A stretch of DNA of 64,000 nt from Rhodococcus sp. NBC_00297. GTDB taxonomy: Bacteria > Actinomycetota > Actinomycetes > Mycobacteriales > Mycobacteriaceae. The DNA is taken from contig NZ_CP108041.1 in NCBI RefSeq assembly GCF_036173065.1, positions 4,343,001-4,407,000 of the forward strand. The letters are read 5' to 3'. The number at the start of each line of letters is the position of its first letter. Positions within the stretch are counted from its first letter, which is position 1. The notes below the pieces were generated by a model. It did no database searches. It saw only the letters and a list, made by a program, of their open reading frames with translations, and had not been told where the DNA came from. Positions 1 through 7,582 of the stretch are shown piece by piece. The position numbers and the translations under genes are program-made.

Positions 1-1
1 C

Positions 2-358
2 CACGACACGTCCGTCATGCGCGCGGACCGGGGCTTCTTCTGCCTTCCCGAGGTGAACCTCGGCATGCCGTTCACCGAGGGCATGTCGACGCTGCTGGCC
101 GAGCGACTGCCGAGTCGGACGATGATCGACGCGATGACCACCGGCCGTCGCTACGGCGGCGCGGACGCCCTCGAGTTCGGCATCGTGCAGGCCGTCGCCG
201 GCGAGGACGAGCTGCTGTCCACCGCGGTGGCGCAGGCGGCCGAACGGGTGTCCACCCGCGGCGCCAACCTCACGTCCATCAAGGACAGCATCCACGTGCG
301 CACCCTCGCCGCGCTGTCCGTCCCCACGGCGGAGAGCACCTTCTCACTGGGGCAGTGA
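2..358 (+). CDS. Enoyl-CoA hydratase/isomerase family protein (C-terminal part)
   Basis: This is the C-terminal 118 residues of a crotonase-superfamily protein whose start lies before the window. The frame is open from base 2. The stretch RGFFCLPEVNLGMPF is the usual strand-turn region following the second oxyanion-hole segment in enoyl-CoA hydratases. It is followed by a helical trimerisation tail (GRRYGGADALEFGIVQAV) that is typical of the family. Enoyl-CoA hydratases add water to trans-2-enoyl-CoA in beta-oxidation, but the catalytic Glu/Asp pair and substrate specificity cannot be judged from this fragment. The next gene begins 13 bases downstream on the same strand, so it may be co-transcribed with the M20 pair. 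An enoyl-CoA isomerase is equally possible. Confidence 0.85.
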   Translation, partial: HDTSVMRADRGFFCLPEVNLGMPFTEGMSTLLAERLPSRTMIDAMTTGRRYGGADALEFGIVQAVAGEDELLSTAVAQAAERVSTRGANLTSIKDSIHVRTLAALSVPTAESTFSLGQ

Positions 359-371
359 CACACTGAGTCCC

Positions 372-1544
372 GTGTCCTCGACCCTCGATTCCGTTCTCGA
401 CGCCGCGACCGGCGATCTCGTCGCCCTGTCGCACGCCGTGCACGCGCGTCCGGAGCTGGCCTTCGAGGAGCACTTCGCGTCGGCGGCGACGGCCGATCTG
501 CTCGCAGGTGGCGGATTCGAGGTGCGGCGGGGTGTCGCGGGCCTGCCGACGGCGTTCGACGCGACCTACGGTTCGGGCGAGCTGGTGGTCGCCGTGTGCG
601 CCGAGTACGACGCACTGCCGGAGATCGGCCACGCCTGTGGACACAACATCATCGCGGCGTCGGCGGTCGGTGCGGGGCTGGCCCTCGCGTCGGTCGCCGA
701 CGAGCTGGGGCTGACCGTCCGGGTGCTCGGCACCCCGGCCGAGGAGTCCGGCGGCGGCAAGGTTCTCATGCTCGACGCCGGGGTGTTCGACGACGTCTCG
801 CTGGCGATGATGGTGCATCCCGGTCCGTTCGACATCGCCGCCGCGCGCTCCCTCGCGTTGTCGGACATCGCCGTTCGATACGCAGGGCGTGAAGCGCACG
901 CCTCCGCGGCGCCCGAGTGGGGCATCAACGCGGGCGACGCCGTCACCGTCGCGCAGGTCGGTGTCGGCCTGTTGCGCCAGCATCTGCGCCCGGGTCAGCA
1001 GATCCACGGCATCGTCGGTCACGCCGGCACCGCCCCGAACATCGTCCCCGGATCGGCGGAGATGTTCTACTACCTGCGCGCGGACACTGCGGAGGCACTC
1101 GCCGATCTCGATCGCCGCGCGCGGGGATGCTTCGAGGCCGGAGCGGTGGCCACCGGGTGCACCCACGAGATCGTCACCGTGTCCCCGACCTACACCGAAC
1201 TCACTCCCGATCCTTGGCTGGTGGCCGAATACCGTCGTGTCGCAAGCACTCTCGGTCGCGCACTGGTTCCCGAGGAGTTCGAGACCTCGCGCCCGTTCGG
1301 CAGCACGGACATGGGCAACGTCACCGCGCGGATCCCGGGCATCCATCCGGTGATCGGTCTCGATTCCGGCGGCGCGGTCACTCACCAGCCAGGTTTCACC
1401 ACGGCGTGCATCACCGAGTCGGCCGACCGCGCCGTCGTCGACGGGGCCCGCGCCCTCGCTCGGGTGGCCGTCGCGGCGGCCACCGACCCACAGCAACGCT
1501 CTCGACTCGTCGAGGGCACACACGAGAGGACGGTACGACGATGA
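372..1544 (+). CDS. amiB1: M20 family amidohydrolase (AmiB1-like)
   Basis: This 390-residue protein is a metal-dependent M20 (M20D) amidohydrolase. The family cleaves the amide bond of N-acyl amino acids or aminobenzoyl-glutamate-type compounds in the cytoplasm. The metal-binding HACGH motif is at residues 87-91, and the catalytic/metal EE pair sits in PAEESGGG near residue 126. The HARPELAFEEH segment near the N-terminus is the family's entry motif. The start is GTG at 372. The stop overlaps the ATG of the next M20 gene by four bases (ATGA), so the two are translationally coupled. The neighbours match the amiB1-amiA1-Rv3304-lpdA order I recall from M. tuberculosis, which is why I use that name. 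The natural substrate is unknown. Confidence 0.82.
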   Translation: MSSTLDSVLDAATGDLVALSHAVHARPELAFEEHFASAATADLLAGGGFEVRRGVAGLPTAFDATYGSGELVVAVCAEYDALPEIGHACGHNIIAASAVGAGLALASVADELGLTVRVLGTPAEESGGGKVLMLDAGVFDDVSLAMMVHPGPFDIAAARSLALSDIAVRYAGREAHASAAPEWGINAGDAVTVAQVGVGLLRQHLRPGQQIHGIVGHAGTAPNIVPGSAEMFYYLRADTAEALADLDRRARGCFEAGAVATGCTHEIVTVSPTYTELTPDPWLVAEYRRVASTLGRALVPEEFETSRPFGSTDMGNVTARIPGIHPVIGLDSGGAVTHQPGFTTACITESADRAVVDGARALARVAVAAATDPQQRSRLVEGTHERTVRR

Positions 1545-2707
1545 ATCCGGCCGACGCCTGGATCGCAGCACACGGGGCGGATCTCGTGACGTGGCGTCGA
1601 CGGATCCACATGCACCCCGAGCTGGCCAGGCAGGAATTCGAGACGACCAAGTTCGTCGCCGAGACCCTCACCGCCGCGGGACTGTCCCCGGTGGTGCTTC
1701 CCAGTGGCAGCGGCGTCATCTGCGACATCGGCCCCGCCGGTCCGCGCGTCGCTCTCCGGGCCGACATGGACGCGCTGCCCCTGACGGAGTTCACCGGCGC
1801 CGAGTACTCGTCGACGGTCCCGGGTGTGTCCCATGCGTGCGGACACGACGCCCACACGACGGTTCTGCTGGCGACCGGGCTGGCGCTGGCCTCACTCGAC
1901 TCGCTGCCGCACGGCGTCCGGCTGATCTTCCAGCCCGCCGAGGAAGTCATGCCCGGGGGCGCTCTCGACATGGTGGCCGCGGGCGCGCTGGAGAGCGTGT
2001 CGCAGATCTACGCGCTGCACTGCGATCCCCGTCTCGAGGTCGGACGCGTCGGCATCCGCGTGGGCGCGATCACCTCCGCGGCGGACACCGTGGAACTGCG
2101 GTTGGACTCGGCCGGCGGACACACCTCCCGTCCGCACCTGACGTCCGACCTGGTGTACGCGCTGGGCACGGTCATCACCGGTCTGCCGGGACTGCTGAGC
2201 CGCCGCGTCGACCCGCGTACCAGCACCGTCATGGTGTGGGGCGCCGTCGTCGCAGGTCAGGCTCCGAACGCCATCCCGCAGAAGGGGATGCTCACGGGCA
2301 CGGTCCGGACGGGCGACCACGAGACGTGGGCACTGCTCGAGCCGCTGGTGCAGGAGATCGTCGCCGGCGTGCTCGCGCCCACCGGCGTGAAGTACGAGGT
2401 GCACTACCGCCGCGGCGTGCCGCCGGTGGTCAACGACGAACACGCCACCCGGCGCTTCGAGGCGGCCATCCGCTCGCTGGGCCCGGATGCCCTGGCCGAC
2501 ACCGCACAGTCCGGCGGCGGCGAGGATTTCTCGTGGTACCTGGAGCACGTGCCGGGCGCGATGGCGCGTCTCGGCGTGTGGTCGGGCGTCGGACCCCAGC
2601 TCGACATCCATCAGCCGACGTTCGACCTGGACGAGCGTGCGCTGGCCGTCGGTGTCCGCACGATGACGGCACTGGCGCTGGGACTGGGAGACGACCCCGT
2701 CGCCTGA
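1541..2707 (+). CDS. amiA1: M20D family amidohydrolase (AmiA1-like)
   Basis: This 388-residue M20D amidohydrolase is related to IAA-amino acid hydrolases and hippurate hydrolases. RADMDALP lies at residues 73-80 and HACGHDAHT at 98-106; a PAEE segment and the late GGEDFSWYL motif (metal-ligand region) follow. The reading frame is open far upstream, but ATG 1541 is chosen because it gives the ATGA overlap with the preceding gene and a normal family length. It probably forms an operon with the upstream M20 gene, and two related hydrolases side by side suggest related N-acyl amino acid or peptide-like substrates. It ends against a tandem 17-bp repeat and a convergent gene. Confidence 0.85.
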   Translation: MNPADAWIAAHGADLVTWRRRIHMHPELARQEFETTKFVAETLTAAGLSPVVLPSGSGVICDIGPAGPRVALRADMDALPLTEFTGAEYSSTVPGVSHACGHDAHTTVLLATGLALASLDSLPHGVRLIFQPAEEVMPGGALDMVAAGALESVSQIYALHCDPRLEVGRVGIRVGAITSAADTVELRLDSAGGHTSRPHLTSDLVYALGTVITGLPGLLSRRVDPRTSTVMVWGAVVAGQAPNAIPQKGMLTGTVRTGDHETWALLEPLVQEIVAGVLAPTGVKYEVHYRRGVPPVVNDEHATRRFEAAIRSLGPDALADTAQSGGGEDFSWYLEHVPGAMARLGVWSGVGPQLDIHQPTFDLDERALAVGVRTMTALALGLGDDPVA

Positions 2708-2751
2708 GAATCAGAGCTGCCCGAGAATCAGAGCTGCCCGAGGATCAGAGC
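2706..2751 (+). repeat. 17-bp tandem repeat between convergent genes
   Basis: Two exact copies of the 17-base unit GAGAATCAGAGCTGCCC (2706-2722 and 2723-2739) are followed by a 12-base partial third copy with one mismatch (2740-2751). The unit covers the stop codon of the minus-strand cyclotransferase gene (TGA at 2745-2747 on that strand). The array therefore looks like a small tandem duplication of that gene's 3' end into the short convergent intergenic space. Confidence 0.8.
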
Positions 2752-3212
2752 GACGAGGTCCCGGGGCCGACGTTGCGGCTGTTGCGGGTGCGCAGGTCGC
2801 GCACGTAGTCGGCCGGGGCGCCGGCGATCTCCGCAGCCTCGGCCATGACGCCGAGATAGCGCGCCGAGGGCAGCCCACCCTCGTAGGCGTCGAGCACGTA
2901 GAGCCACGCCAGGACGGGTTCGTCGTCCGTCTCGACGCGGAGGCGGATCTTGCGGTGGATGCCGAGCTCGGAACCCTCCCACCGGTCGAGGCTCTCCTCG
3001 TCCTCCGGTGAGACGTCGTAGAGCACGACGAACACCTTCGAGTCGGGGTCCTCCACGACGGTCGCGAGCGCGCCCTCCCAGCCGATGTCGCCGCCGCCGA
3101 AGGTCAGACGCCACCCCGGCAACCACCCGGTTCCGGCCGCAGGGGAGTGGGGGCACCGCTCGAGCATCTGCTCGGGGTGCATGTTGGAGCCGTAAGCGGC
3201 ATAGATCGGCAC
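2745..3212 (-). CDS. Gamma-glutamylcyclotransferase-like (AIG2/GGCT fold) protein
   Basis: This 155-residue protein has the GGCT/AIG2 fold. The YGSN substrate-binding loop is at residues 7-10, and the likely catalytic Glu79 lies in LDRWEGSELGIHRK, matching the family pattern LDxxEGxxxGxYxR. The family releases 5-oxoproline from gamma-glutamyl compounds in the cytosol; the exact substrate is not evident. The frame extends upstream to 3335, but that N-terminus is Arg/Ala rich and unlike the family. The GTG at 3212 places YGSN at the normal distance from the N-terminus (VPIYAAYGSN). It is divergent from lpdA and convergent with the M20 pair, as in the Rv3304 position of M. tuberculosis. Confidence 0.82.
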   Translation of the reverse strand: MPIYAAYGSNMHPEQMLERCPHSPAAGTGWLPGWRLTFGGGDIGWEGALATVVEDPDSKVFVVLYDVSPEDEESLDRWEGSELGIHRKIRLRVETDDEPVLAWLYVLDAYEGGLPSARYLGVMAEAAEIAGAPADYVRDLRTRNSRNVGPGTSSL

Positions 3213-3307
3213 GGCGGTCAGCCTAAACCGTCGTACCCGATTCGCGCGGATCGAGGTGCCCACCGATATGGGCTCGGCCTGACGTGCAGCCGCGGCACCC
3301 CGTGGAA

Positions 3308-3377
3308 TAGGTTTGATGCTGTGAGCAACCCTCACTCGCCAGGACTCTCCCGAAAACCCGCAACGGAGGACGAATGA
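3308..3377 (+). CDS. Candidate leaderless 18-codon leader ORF upstream of lpdA
   Basis: A TANNNT-type -10 element (TAGGTT, 3308-3313) lies seven bases before a GTG at 3321. The resulting reading frame, VSNPHSPGLSRKPATEDE, is 18 codons long. It ends with a TGA whose bases overlap the ATG of lpdA (ATGA, 3374-3377). Within the small ORF, a GGAGG sequence 4-5 bases before the lpdA ATG serves as the lpdA ribosome binding site. The arrangement fits a leaderless transcript with a coupled leader peptide. No homologue is known to me, and the ORF could be fortuitous. Coordinates include the -10 element. Confidence 0.35.
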
Positions 3378-4777
3378 CCCGCATCGTGATCATCGGAGGC
3401 GGACCGGCCGGATACGAGGCCGCTCTGGTCGCCTCCCAGCACGGCGGGACGGTGACGCTCATCGACTCCGACGGAGTGGGCGGCGCCTGCGTCCTCTGGG
3501 ACTGTGTTCCGTCCAAGACCTTCATCGCCTCGACCGGCATCCGCACCGACATGCGTCGCGCGTCCGACCTCGGTATCGAGCTCGACCCGACCTCGGCCAC
3601 CATCGACCTGCCGCAGATCCACAACCGCGTGAAATCCCTTGCGCAGGCTCAATCCTCCGATATCCGCGCCCGTCTGCAGACGGTCGGCGTGACCGTGCTG
3701 TCGGGAACGGCGAAGGTGGTGGACACGCAGCCCGGCCTGGCCGCCCACCAGGTGGAGGCCACCCTGGCGGACGGGTCGACGCAGGAGATCGACGCCGAGG
3801 TCGTGCTCATCGCGACCGGTGCGAGCCCGCGCATCCTGCCCGGTGCCGAGCCCGACGGTGAGCGCATTCTGACCTGGCGTCAGCTCTACGACCTCGACTC
3901 CCTGCCCACCCACCTCATCGTGGTCGGGTCCGGCGTGACCGGAGCCGAGTTCGTCTCCGCGTACACCGAGATGGGCGTCAAGGTCACCGTCGTGTCCAGT
4001 CGCGACCGCGTCCTTCCCGGTGAGGACGCCGACGCGGCACTCGTGCTCGAGGACGTCCTGTCCGAGCGTGGTGTCACGTTGATCAAGAACGCACGCGCGG
4101 ACTCGGTGACCCGCACCGCCGACGGCATAGTCGTGACGATGTCCGACGGCAAGACCGTCGAGGGTTCGCATGCGCTGATGACGGTCGGCTCCGTCCCGAA
4201 CACGCAGAACCTCGGCCTCGAGAGCGTCGGCATCGAGCTCGACCGCGGCGGTTACCTTCGCGTGGACCGGGTCTCGCGTACCCGCGTGCCCGGCATCTAC
4301 GCGGCGGGCGACTGCACGGGCCTGCTGCCACTGGCCTCCGTCGCCGCCATGCAGGGCCGCATCGCGATGTACCACGCGCTGGGCGAGGGCGTCAGCCCCA
4401 TCAAGCTCAAGACGGTCGCCTCCGCCGTGTTCACGCGACCCGAGATCGCCACGGTGGGTGTCGGCCAGTCCGCCATCGACAACGGGGACGTCCCAGCGCG
4501 CACGGTCATGCTGCCGCTGAACACGAACCCCCGCGCCAAGATGTCCGGCCTGCGTCGCGGCTTCGTCAAGATCTTCTGCCGTCCCGCGACGGGTGTGGTC
4601 ATCGGCGGAGTGGTCGTCGCTCCCACCGCGTCCGAGCTGATTCTCCCCATCGCCATCGCTGTGCAGAACAACCTGACGGTGAACGATCTCGCCGCCACCT
4701 TCTCGGTCTACCCGTCTCTCACCGGATCGATCACCGAGGCGGCGCGTCAGCTCATGCGCCACGACGATCTGGACTGA
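3374..4777 (+). CDS. lpdA: FAD-dependent NAD(P)H quinone reductase LpdA (disulfide-reductase family)
   Basis: This 467-residue flavoprotein belongs to the pyridine nucleotide-disulfide oxidoreductase family. The FAD-binding GGGPAG is at residues 8-13, a second Rossmann motif VGSGVTGAE binds NAD(P)H, and the FAD motif GIYAAGDCTG is near residue 315. A cysteine pair C39-x4-C44 (CVLWDC) is present, but the C-terminal region that carries His-Glu in true lipoamide dehydrogenases reads VYPSLTGSITE, without the histidine. This matches the M. tuberculosis LpdA (Rv3303c) type, described as an NAD(P)H quinone reductase rather than a lipoamide dehydrogenase. GGAGG precedes the ATG. It follows a possible leader ORF and is divergent from the cyclotransferase gene, as in mycobacteria. 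Confidence 0.9.
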   Translation: MTRIVIIGGGPAGYEAALVASQHGGTVTLIDSDGVGGACVLWDCVPSKTFIASTGIRTDMRRASDLGIELDPTSATIDLPQIHNRVKSLAQAQSSDIRARLQTVGVTVLSGTAKVVDTQPGLAAHQVEATLADGSTQEIDAEVVLIATGASPRILPGAEPDGERILTWRQLYDLDSLPTHLIVVGSGVTGAEFVSAYTEMGVKVTVVSSRDRVLPGEDADAALVLEDVLSERGVTLIKNARADSVTRTADGIVVTMSDGKTVEGSHALMTVGSVPNTQNLGLESVGIELDRGGYLRVDRVSRTRVPGIYAAGDCTGLLPLASVAAMQGRIAMYHALGEGVSPIKLKTVASAVFTRPEIATVGVGQSAIDNGDVPARTVMLPLNTNPRAKMSGLRRGFVKIFCRPATGVVIGGVVVAPTASELILPIAIAVQNNLTVNDLAATFSVYPSLTGSITEAARQLMRHDDLD

Positions 4778-4810
4778 CACCCTCGCTCGACCGTGATCCC
4801 ACACTGTGAG

Positions 4811-4846
4811 ACAGTGGTTCCACTGTGTGAGTCACCGCGCTACGCT
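4811..4846 (+). promoter_or_regulatory. Aminotransferase promoter with palindromic operator candidate
   Basis: A perfect inverted repeat ACAGTGG-TT-CCACTGT spans 4811-4826, embedded in further CACTGTG/CACTGTGTG repeats. A -10-like TACGCT sits at 4841-4846, so the palindrome would cover the -35 region (about 4818-4823). A repressor or activator bound here would directly control the downstream aminotransferase gene. No local regulator gene adjoins this site, so the binding protein is unknown. Confidence 0.5.
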
Positions 4847-4848
4847 TC

Positions 4849-4880
4849 GAGAACGGTGCCCCACCCGCGGCACCGTTCTC
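4849..4880 (+). promoter_or_regulatory. 12-bp-stem hairpin at the aminotransferase transcript start
   Basis: GAGAACGGTGCC (4849-4860) and GGCACCGTTCTC (4869-4880) are perfectly complementary across an 8-base loop. The stem begins about where transcription from the TACGCT -10 box would start, so it would form at the very 5' end of the aminotransferase mRNA. There is no T-run after it, which argues against an intrinsic terminator of lpdA, although that cannot be excluded. It could equally be a DNA-level binding site. Confidence 0.55.
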
Positions 4881-4953
4881 GTCACGACCGACTCCGAGCC
4901 CACCCCGGTGAGCGCGCCGCGACGCCTCGTGTCCCACGATGCTCGGAGAATCC

Positions 4954-6141
4954 ATGTCGTCCTCTGTTCTGCCACCCCTGTCCGTCCGCGCCTCGGCGAT
5001 CACCGGATCGGCGATTCGTGACCTGCTCACGCTGACCGCGCGGCCTGACATTCTGTCCCTCGCGGGCGGTCTGCCCTCGTCGGACGTCATGCCGCACAGC
5101 ACCATTCGTGACGTCACGCATCGGATACTGAGTGGCTCCACCGCCGCCCTGCAGTACGCGGAGACCACGGGGGTGCGGCGGCTCCGAGACGTCATCGCGG
5201 CGCGGGAGTCGGCGCTCGTTCGGGACGAGGTGCCGTCCACCTCGGTGGTGGTGACGCACGGCTCCCAGCAGGCGCTCAGCCTGCTCGCGTCCGTGCTGGT
5301 CGATCCCGGCGACGTCGTCGTGGTCGATCGACCGGTGTATCCCGGTGCGCTGCAAGCGTTCCAGGCCGTCGGTGCCCGCATCGAGTCGGTCCCGGTCGAT
5401 GCGGACGGCACCGACACCGATGCCCTCGCGCGGCTGCTCGAGTCAGGAGTGCGCCCTCGCGCCGTGCACACCGTCAGCAACTTCCACAATCCTCGCGGGG
5501 GAGTGCTGTCGGTCGGGCGTCGCCGCGCCCTCGTCGACCTCGCGGAACGGTACGGCTTCTGGGTCGTCGACGACGATCCCTACGGCGACGTGTGGTTCGA
5601 CGCACCCCCGCCGGGCCCCATCGCGTCCGATCGGGTGATCCGTCTGGGCTCGGCGTCCAAGATCCTCGCACCGTCGTTGCGCGTCGGGTGGCTCACCGCG
5701 GCCCGACCGGTGTGCGACGCCGTGGAGCGGATCAAGCAGAGCGCCGATCTGTGCGGGTCGTCGTTGACGCAGCTGGTCGCGGCGGACCTGATCGCCGACG
5801 AGCCGTGGTTGCGACAACACCTGGACGACGTGCGTGCGGTCTACTCGGCACGGGCGGAGGTGTTGGTCGGAGCACTGCGGAGCGAACTCGGTTCGGCGAT
5901 CGAGGTCGATGCGGCCCGTGGCGGGATGTTCCTGTGGGTGCAGTTCACCGACGGCACGGACACGTCGGCGCTGCTGCCGGCAGCGCTGGACCGCGGCGTC
6001 GCGTACGTTCCCGGTCGCGCCTTCGATCCGGCCGGTGGCGACGAACTCGGTACCGCGTTGCGCGTCTGCTTCGCGACGTCGACCGACGACGAGCTGCGGG
6101 AGGCCGTGCGACGTCTCGCCACTGCGCACGTCGCGCGGTAG
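4954..6141 (+). CDS. PLP-dependent fold-type I aminotransferase (2-aminoadipate/aromatic type)
   Basis: This 395-residue class I/II aminotransferase is similar to the MocR-like and LysN-type enzymes, which use pyridoxal phosphate to move amino groups between amino acids and 2-oxo acids. Seen in order: substrate-loop SLAGGLPS near residue 35, SNFHNP at 175-180, the PLP-contacting DDDPY at 206-210, and the Schiff-base lysine K236 in GSASK. No N-terminal DNA-binding domain is present, so it is an enzyme only. An ATG at 4939 is also in frame, but GGAGA five bases before ATG 4954 favours the shorter start. The promoter region carries a strong palindrome and a hairpin, suggesting regulated expression. 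The amino acid substrate is not known. Confidence 0.85.
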   Translation: MSSSVLPPLSVRASAITGSAIRDLLTLTARPDILSLAGGLPSSDVMPHSTIRDVTHRILSGSTAALQYAETTGVRRLRDVIAARESALVRDEVPSTSVVVTHGSQQALSLLASVLVDPGDVVVVDRPVYPGALQAFQAVGARIESVPVDADGTDTDALARLLESGVRPRAVHTVSNFHNPRGGVLSVGRRRALVDLAERYGFWVVDDDPYGDVWFDAPPPGPIASDRVIRLGSASKILAPSLRVGWLTAARPVCDAVERIKQSADLCGSSLTQLVAADLIADEPWLRQHLDDVRAVYSARAEVLVGALRSELGSAIEVDAARGGMFLWVQFTDGTDTSALLPAALDRGVAYVPGRAFDPAGGDELGTALRVCFATSTDDELREAVRRLATAHVAR

Positions 6142-6187
6142 TCGCCTCCGGTTTTCCGACTCCCGCCGGACCTGGCATCGTGTCGGC

Positions 6188-7156
6188 ATGCGGTCCGTCG
6201 ACGGCGTCCAGCCACCGAGTGTTCGGCACGGAACCGCCCAACTCCGCACCCGCCTGCTGCGCCAGTATCTGCTGGTGACCACCTGCCTCTATGCGGTGGG
6301 GGTGACCGTCTCGCTGCTGCCGCACGGCGACCGGGTGACGTCACCGGTGGCGGGCGGCGTGGTGGCTGTCGTCCTCGGCGTGGCAGCGCTGCTCGTCCTG
6401 GCGGTCCGACCGCGCGGACGCACCGCTCTCGGCATCGCGGTGGGCGCCGCCCTGATCGCGACGCCCGCCGTCATGGCCTTTCACGTCCTCGCCGCGTCGC
6501 AGTTCATGTGCCTCATCGCGGTGATGTTCCTGGCCATGTACATCCGGGCCTTCCATGGACGGACGGTGGCACTCGTTCTCGTGGTCGTGCTGGTGGTGGC
6601 CGTGTGTGGTGCCGCGGCGGCATCCCCCGCGACGCTGTATCCCATCAGCTACCTGGTCTTCGTGGTCGCGATCGTCGGAGCGGCCGAGGCGTTCGGATCG
6701 GTGACCAGGGCGCTCATCGACGCGTCCCACACGGATCCGCTCACCGGTGTGCGGAACCGGGCGGGGTGGGAGATGGCCGTCAGCGAGGTGACGACGTCGT
6801 CGATCACCGTCGTCGCGCTGGACGTCGACGGCTTCAAAGCCATCAACGACACGTCCGGTCATCCCGCGGGCGACCGATTGTTGATCTCACTTGCTCGCTC
6901 CTGGTCCGATCTGGCACCACCGGGGACGGTGATCGCGAGACTGGGCGGCGACGAGTTCGCGGCACTCGTGCACGGAGCGTCTCCGACCGTGAGCCGTGCC
7001 TTCGTCGACGCGACCGCCGCTGCCTTCCCCCACGTCAGCGTCGGGTGCGCGTCGTCCGCGTTCCCCGGCGAGCCGGCGTCGGACGTTCTCGCACGCGCCG
7101 ACGCCGACCTCTACCAGGTGAAGCGGAGGAAAGCCGGCGTCGACGAGCAGGCGTGA
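6188..7156 (+). CDS. Membrane-bound diguanylate cyclase (GGDEF domain)
   Basis: This 322-residue protein has about six predicted transmembrane helices (roughly residues 25-170) followed by a GGDEF domain (about 185-320). The active-site motif GGDEF is intact at residues 253-257, so it can be expected to make cyclic di-GMP from two GTP at the inner face of the membrane. The usual inhibitory RxxD site just before the signature is absent: the aligned positions are Pro and Thr (PPGTVIARL). Product feedback through that site is therefore unlikely. ATG 6188 is chosen as the first start after the aminotransferase gene. The frame itself is open further upstream through that gene. What signal the membrane part senses is unknown. 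Confidence 0.88.
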   Translation: MRSVDGVQPPSVRHGTAQLRTRLLRQYLLVTTCLYAVGVTVSLLPHGDRVTSPVAGGVVAVVLGVAALLVLAVRPRGRTALGIAVGAALIATPAVMAFHVLAASQFMCLIAVMFLAMYIRAFHGRTVALVLVVVLVVAVCGAAAASPATLYPISYLVFVVAIVGAAEAFGSVTRALIDASHTDPLTGVRNRAGWEMAVSEVTTSSITVVALDVDGFKAINDTSGHPAGDRLLISLARSWSDLAPPGTVIARLGGDEFAALVHGASPTVSRAFVDATAAAFPHVSVGCASSAFPGEPASDVLARADADLYQVKRRKAGVDEQA

Positions 7157-7161
7157 GTGGG

Positions 7162-7377
7162 TCAGTCCTTCGGATCGAGCGCGGAGGGCTTGTGCACCGC
7201 GTCCTTGCCGGACTTGTCACTCTCCACTCGGTACTGCGGGTCGTCCTTCGACGCCTTGACCGTGCGCCCACCGGCTTCGGTCTCGGAGGTGATCTTCTCG
7301 ACCACCTCGCCTTCGGTCGTGGTGCCGTGCGTCCTCCACTCGACCTTGTCGCCCTTGCTGAACTCGTCCTTCGACAC
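7162..7377 (-). CDS. HVA1/DUF2945 TUDOR-like small protein
   Basis: This 71-residue protein has the pattern of the hypervirulence-associated TUDOR-domain family (DUF2945): FSKGDKVEWRTHGTTTEGEVVEKIT followed by ASKDDPQYRVESDKSGKDAVHKPSAL. It is a small beta-barrel domain of unproven function that is common in actinobacteria and proteobacteria. The frame is open upstream to 7929, but GTG 7377 has a GGAAGGA ribosome binding site about six bases upstream and gives the normal family length. It is convergent with the GGDEF gene (5-base gap) and divergent from the serine-hydrolase operon. Confidence 0.8.
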   Translation of the reverse strand: MSKDEFSKGDKVEWRTHGTTTEGEVVEKITSETEAGGRTVKASKDDPQYRVESDKSGKDAVHKPSALDPKD

Positions 7378-7473
7378 GTGCCGGTTCCTTCCGTCTGCCG
7401 ATTCCTCTTGTCCGGTGTGGGGCTCATACCCGAGAAGTGCTGTCGGCACACACGACCGTCCGGTGGTCGATAG

Positions 7474-7513
7474 TGCAACTTGCATGGTGCAAAGTACACA
7501 GTCGGCGTAGGGT
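7474..7513 (+). promoter_or_regulatory. Promoter and likely PadR operator of the serine-hydrolase operon
   Basis: TGCAA-C-TTGCA (7474-7484) is an inverted repeat, followed by a second GTGCAA and AGTACAC. A -10-like TAGGGT lies at 7508-7513, so the repeats overlap or flank the -35 region. The operon downstream ends with a PadR-family repressor gene, and PadR repressors commonly bind such short AT-containing palindromes in their own operon promoter. The assignment to this PadR is an inference. Confidence 0.45.
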
Positions 7514-7582
7514 CTCGAACCGATCGGTCTCCAGCCCATGTTCGTGGGACGGGGACTCGGCACGTCGAACGGGGAAGACGAG

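Noticed and set aside
3332-4804. A 490-codon open frame on the minus strand opposite lpdA
   Set aside because: The translation is rich in Asp, His, Arg and Gly with no family motif; it mirrors the GC-biased third positions of lpdA, which has clear FAD and NAD motifs.
4849-4880. Intrinsic terminator of lpdA
   Set aside because: The stem is strong but has no following T-run and lies downstream of a plausible promoter for the next gene, so a 5' stem-loop or operator is more likely.
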